The notes beneath the pieces are model-generated. The model saw only the letters and a program-made list of their open reading frames with translations, was not told the DNA's origin and searched no databases. Shown piece by piece: positions 6,111 through 7,084 of a stretch of 7,084 bases of DNA. Source of the stretch: DRGT01 sp022567895 (lineage in GTDB: Archaea; Thermoproteota; Nitrososphaeria; Nitrososphaerales; Nitrosopumilaceae); assembly GCA_022567895.1 (NCBI GenBank), contig JADFGC010000058.1, positions 1 to 7,084 on the forward strand. Direction: 5' to 3'. A program made the position numbers and the translations under genes. Every line of letters begins with the position of its first letter. Position 1 is the first letter of the stretch.

Positions 6111-6136
6111 TAATAGTCGATTTACACATTTACTTT

Positions 6137-6535
6137 GTGGAAAATAGAATTTCAAAGACTAAAGAAGAATTGAAAAAAGAGCTAACTCCAGAACAATATG
6201 ACATTTGTATCAATCATGGTACAGAACCTGCTTTTAGTGGAAAATATCATGATTGTAAGGATAAAGGTACTTACAAATGCACATGTTGTGGTGCAGAATT
6301 GTTTAGCTCAGAAACAAAATTTGATTCAGGTACTGGCTGGCCAAGCTTCTGGAAGCCGCTTGATGATGAAAACGTTAGCTGTGAAGGTGATTCTAGTAAT
6401 GGAATGATGCGAACAGAAGTTAATTGTAAGAAATGTGGTGCACACTTGGGCCATGTTTTTGATGATGGGCCACAGCCAACTAACTTGCGCTATTGCATTA
6501 ATTCAGCTTCGTTAAACCTTGAAAAAAATGAATAA
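6137..6535 (+). CDS. msrB: Peptide-methionine (R)-S-oxide reductase
   Basis: Cytoplasmic repair enzyme that reduces the R epimer of methionine sulfoxide in proteins, usually with thioredoxin as electron donor. The 132 aa are one complete SelR domain: entry motif ELTPEQYDIC and FSGKYHD, first zinc pair C48/C51 (YKCTCCG), core SGTGWPSFWKP (64-74), second zinc pair C97/C100 (CKKCGAHLGHVF), and catalytic C120 in RYCINSASL. The resolving Cys found before GWPSF in many MsrB proteins is replaced by T66, so regeneration must use another Cys (C24, C40 or C82 are available) or go directly through thioredoxin. The start is GTG with no Shine-Dalgarno motif; residues 1-15 form a charged helix normal for the family. 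It follows thyX by 36 bases and precedes hom by 40 on the same strand, with no T tract between. An oxidative-stress role fits an aerobic ammonia oxidiser (inference). Confidence 0.95.
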   Translation: MENRISKTKEELKKELTPEQYDICINHGTEPAFSGKYHDCKDKGTYKCTCCGAELFSSETKFDSGTGWPSFWKPLDDENVSCEGDSSNGMMRTEVNCKKCGAHLGHVFDDGPQPTNLRYCINSASLNLEKNE

Positions 6536-6544
6536 AATAATTTG

Positions 6545-6552
6545 ATATATTA
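6545..6552 (+). promoter_or_regulatory. TATA-like box before hom
   Basis: ATATATTA is centred about 27-28 bases before the TTG start of hom, the spacing expected of a leaderless transcript. The ATG at 6553-6555 just after it is in another frame and stops after ten codons, so it is not the hom start. Confidence 0.45.
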
Positions 6553-6575
6553 ATGACGTTCTGTTCTCTGACATA

Positions 6576-7084
6576 TTGCGCATAATACTTTGTGGTTTTG
6601 GCGTTGTTGGTCAAAGCCTTGCTAAATTACTTGACTCGAGAGCAGAAGATCTCTATGCACGATATGGAATAAAGCCAAGAATAGTTGGTGTCTTTGATAG
6701 TAAAGGAAGTGCAACAGAGTCTTCTGGACTTGATTTAAGTAAATTAATTTCTGAAAAGAAAAAAAATGGCACAGTAAAAAATTATGGTAGTGCCAAAAAT
6801 AAAATGTCTGGTGTAGACATGATAAATAATTTAGATGCAGATGTACTAATTGAGACTACTGCAAGCAACTACAAAGATGCAGAGCCAGGCATGTCTCATA
6901 TCATAAATGCAATGAAAAAAGGCATGCATGTCATATCTGTGAATAAAGGACCTCTAGCGCTTGCATTTCCATCTTTGATGGAGCTTGCAAATTACAATCA
7001 TGTTTTGCTTAGATTTAGTGGAACCGTAGGAGGCGGTACACCAATTTTGGATTATGGAAAAAATAGTTTACGCGGAGAAAGAAT
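6576..7084 (+). CDS. hom: Homoserine dehydrogenase, 3'-truncated by the window
   Basis: Reduces aspartate semialdehyde to homoserine with NAD(P)H, the branch point toward threonine and methionine. There are 169 complete codons, about half of a usual single-domain enzyme (320-350 aa). At the N-terminus MRIILCGFGVVGQSLAKLL is a Rossmann strand with the dinucleotide loop GFGVVG (7-12). ADVLIETTASNY is the fourth strand, with the Glu-Thr-Thr typical of the family. HVISVNKGPLA contains N123 and K124, the conserved lysine of the active site. FSGTVGGGTPIL (GTVGGGTP 149-156) opens the catalytic domain. The Asp/Lys pair further on and any ACT regulatory domain lie outside the window. TTG at 6576 is the only start codon that keeps the Rossmann strand whole; the in-frame stop upstream is at 6543-6545. 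There is no aspartokinase fusion at the N-terminus. Confidence 0.93.
   Translation, partial: MRIILCGFGVVGQSLAKLLDSRAEDLYARYGIKPRIVGVFDSKGSATESSGLDLSKLISEKKKNGTVKNYGSAKNKMSGVDMINNLDADVLIETTASNYKDAEPGMSHIINAMKKGMHVISVNKGPLALAFPSLMELANYNHVLLRFSGTVGGGTPILDYGKNSLRGER

Noticed and set aside
6553..6584. ATG at 6553 as a start for hom or a small upstream peptide
   Set aside because: It is out of frame with hom and stops after ten codons; it also lies within the likely promoter spacing, so it would not be transcribed from that box.
1..7084. CRISPR array, insertion sequence, tRNA, rRNA or defence cassette
   Set aside because: I saw no spaced direct repeats, transposase motifs, cloverleaf-like segments or toxin/nuclease gene pairs; every large block is a housekeeping-type gene.

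Overview
The window looks like a piece of an ammonia-oxidising archaeal chromosome (Thaumarchaeota/Nitrososphaerota, most like the Nitrosopumilales). The evidence is a low GC content (by eye about one third), archaeal-type FEN-1, a CdvA cell-division protein with a PRC-barrel and coiled coil, TATA-like boxes about 24-30 bases before start codons (the leaderless pattern), frequent TTG/GTG starts, and oligo-T runs directly after stop codons. The taxon is inferred from gene content; no marker RNA lies here.

Layout. A 5'-truncated flap endonuclease gene (fen, 1-876, +) converges on an AMP-forming acetyl-CoA synthetase gene (acs, 1084-2997, -). The 207-base gap between them holds the start of a doubtful small ORF (917-1258, +) that runs antisense into acs, and T-rich candidate terminators at the acs end. 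Upstream of acs on the same strand lies cdvA (3079-4032, -). An oligo-T tract after its stop suggests that it is a separate transcription unit. A compact divergent promoter region (4033-4167) separates cdvA from a rightward series: an unrecognised 93-aa protein (4168-4449), a double-length ThyX-type thymidylate synthase (4481-6100), a peptide-methionine (R)-sulfoxide reductase (msrB, 6137-6535) and the first half of homoserine dehydrogenase (hom, 6576 to the window end).

Functionally this is mostly housekeeping: flap removal in replication and repair (Fen), acetate activation (Acs), ESCRT-III-based division (CdvA), dTMP synthesis (ThyX-like), repair of oxidised methionine (MsrB) and the aspartate-to-threonine/methionine branch (Hom). 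The genes do not form one pathway. Gaps of 31-40 bases with candidate promoters suggest a loose series with partly independent transcription.

I see no mobile element, CRISPR array, tRNA, rRNA or defence cassette. The most interesting object is the tandem ThyX protein. Each half seems to keep a different part of the classical ThyX signature, which suggests a pseudo-tetramer with complementary, degenerate active-site halves. Secondary points are the CdvA Glu-Pro linker and C-terminal peptide, the divergent promoter with an inverted repeat, and the uncharacterised 93-aa gene.
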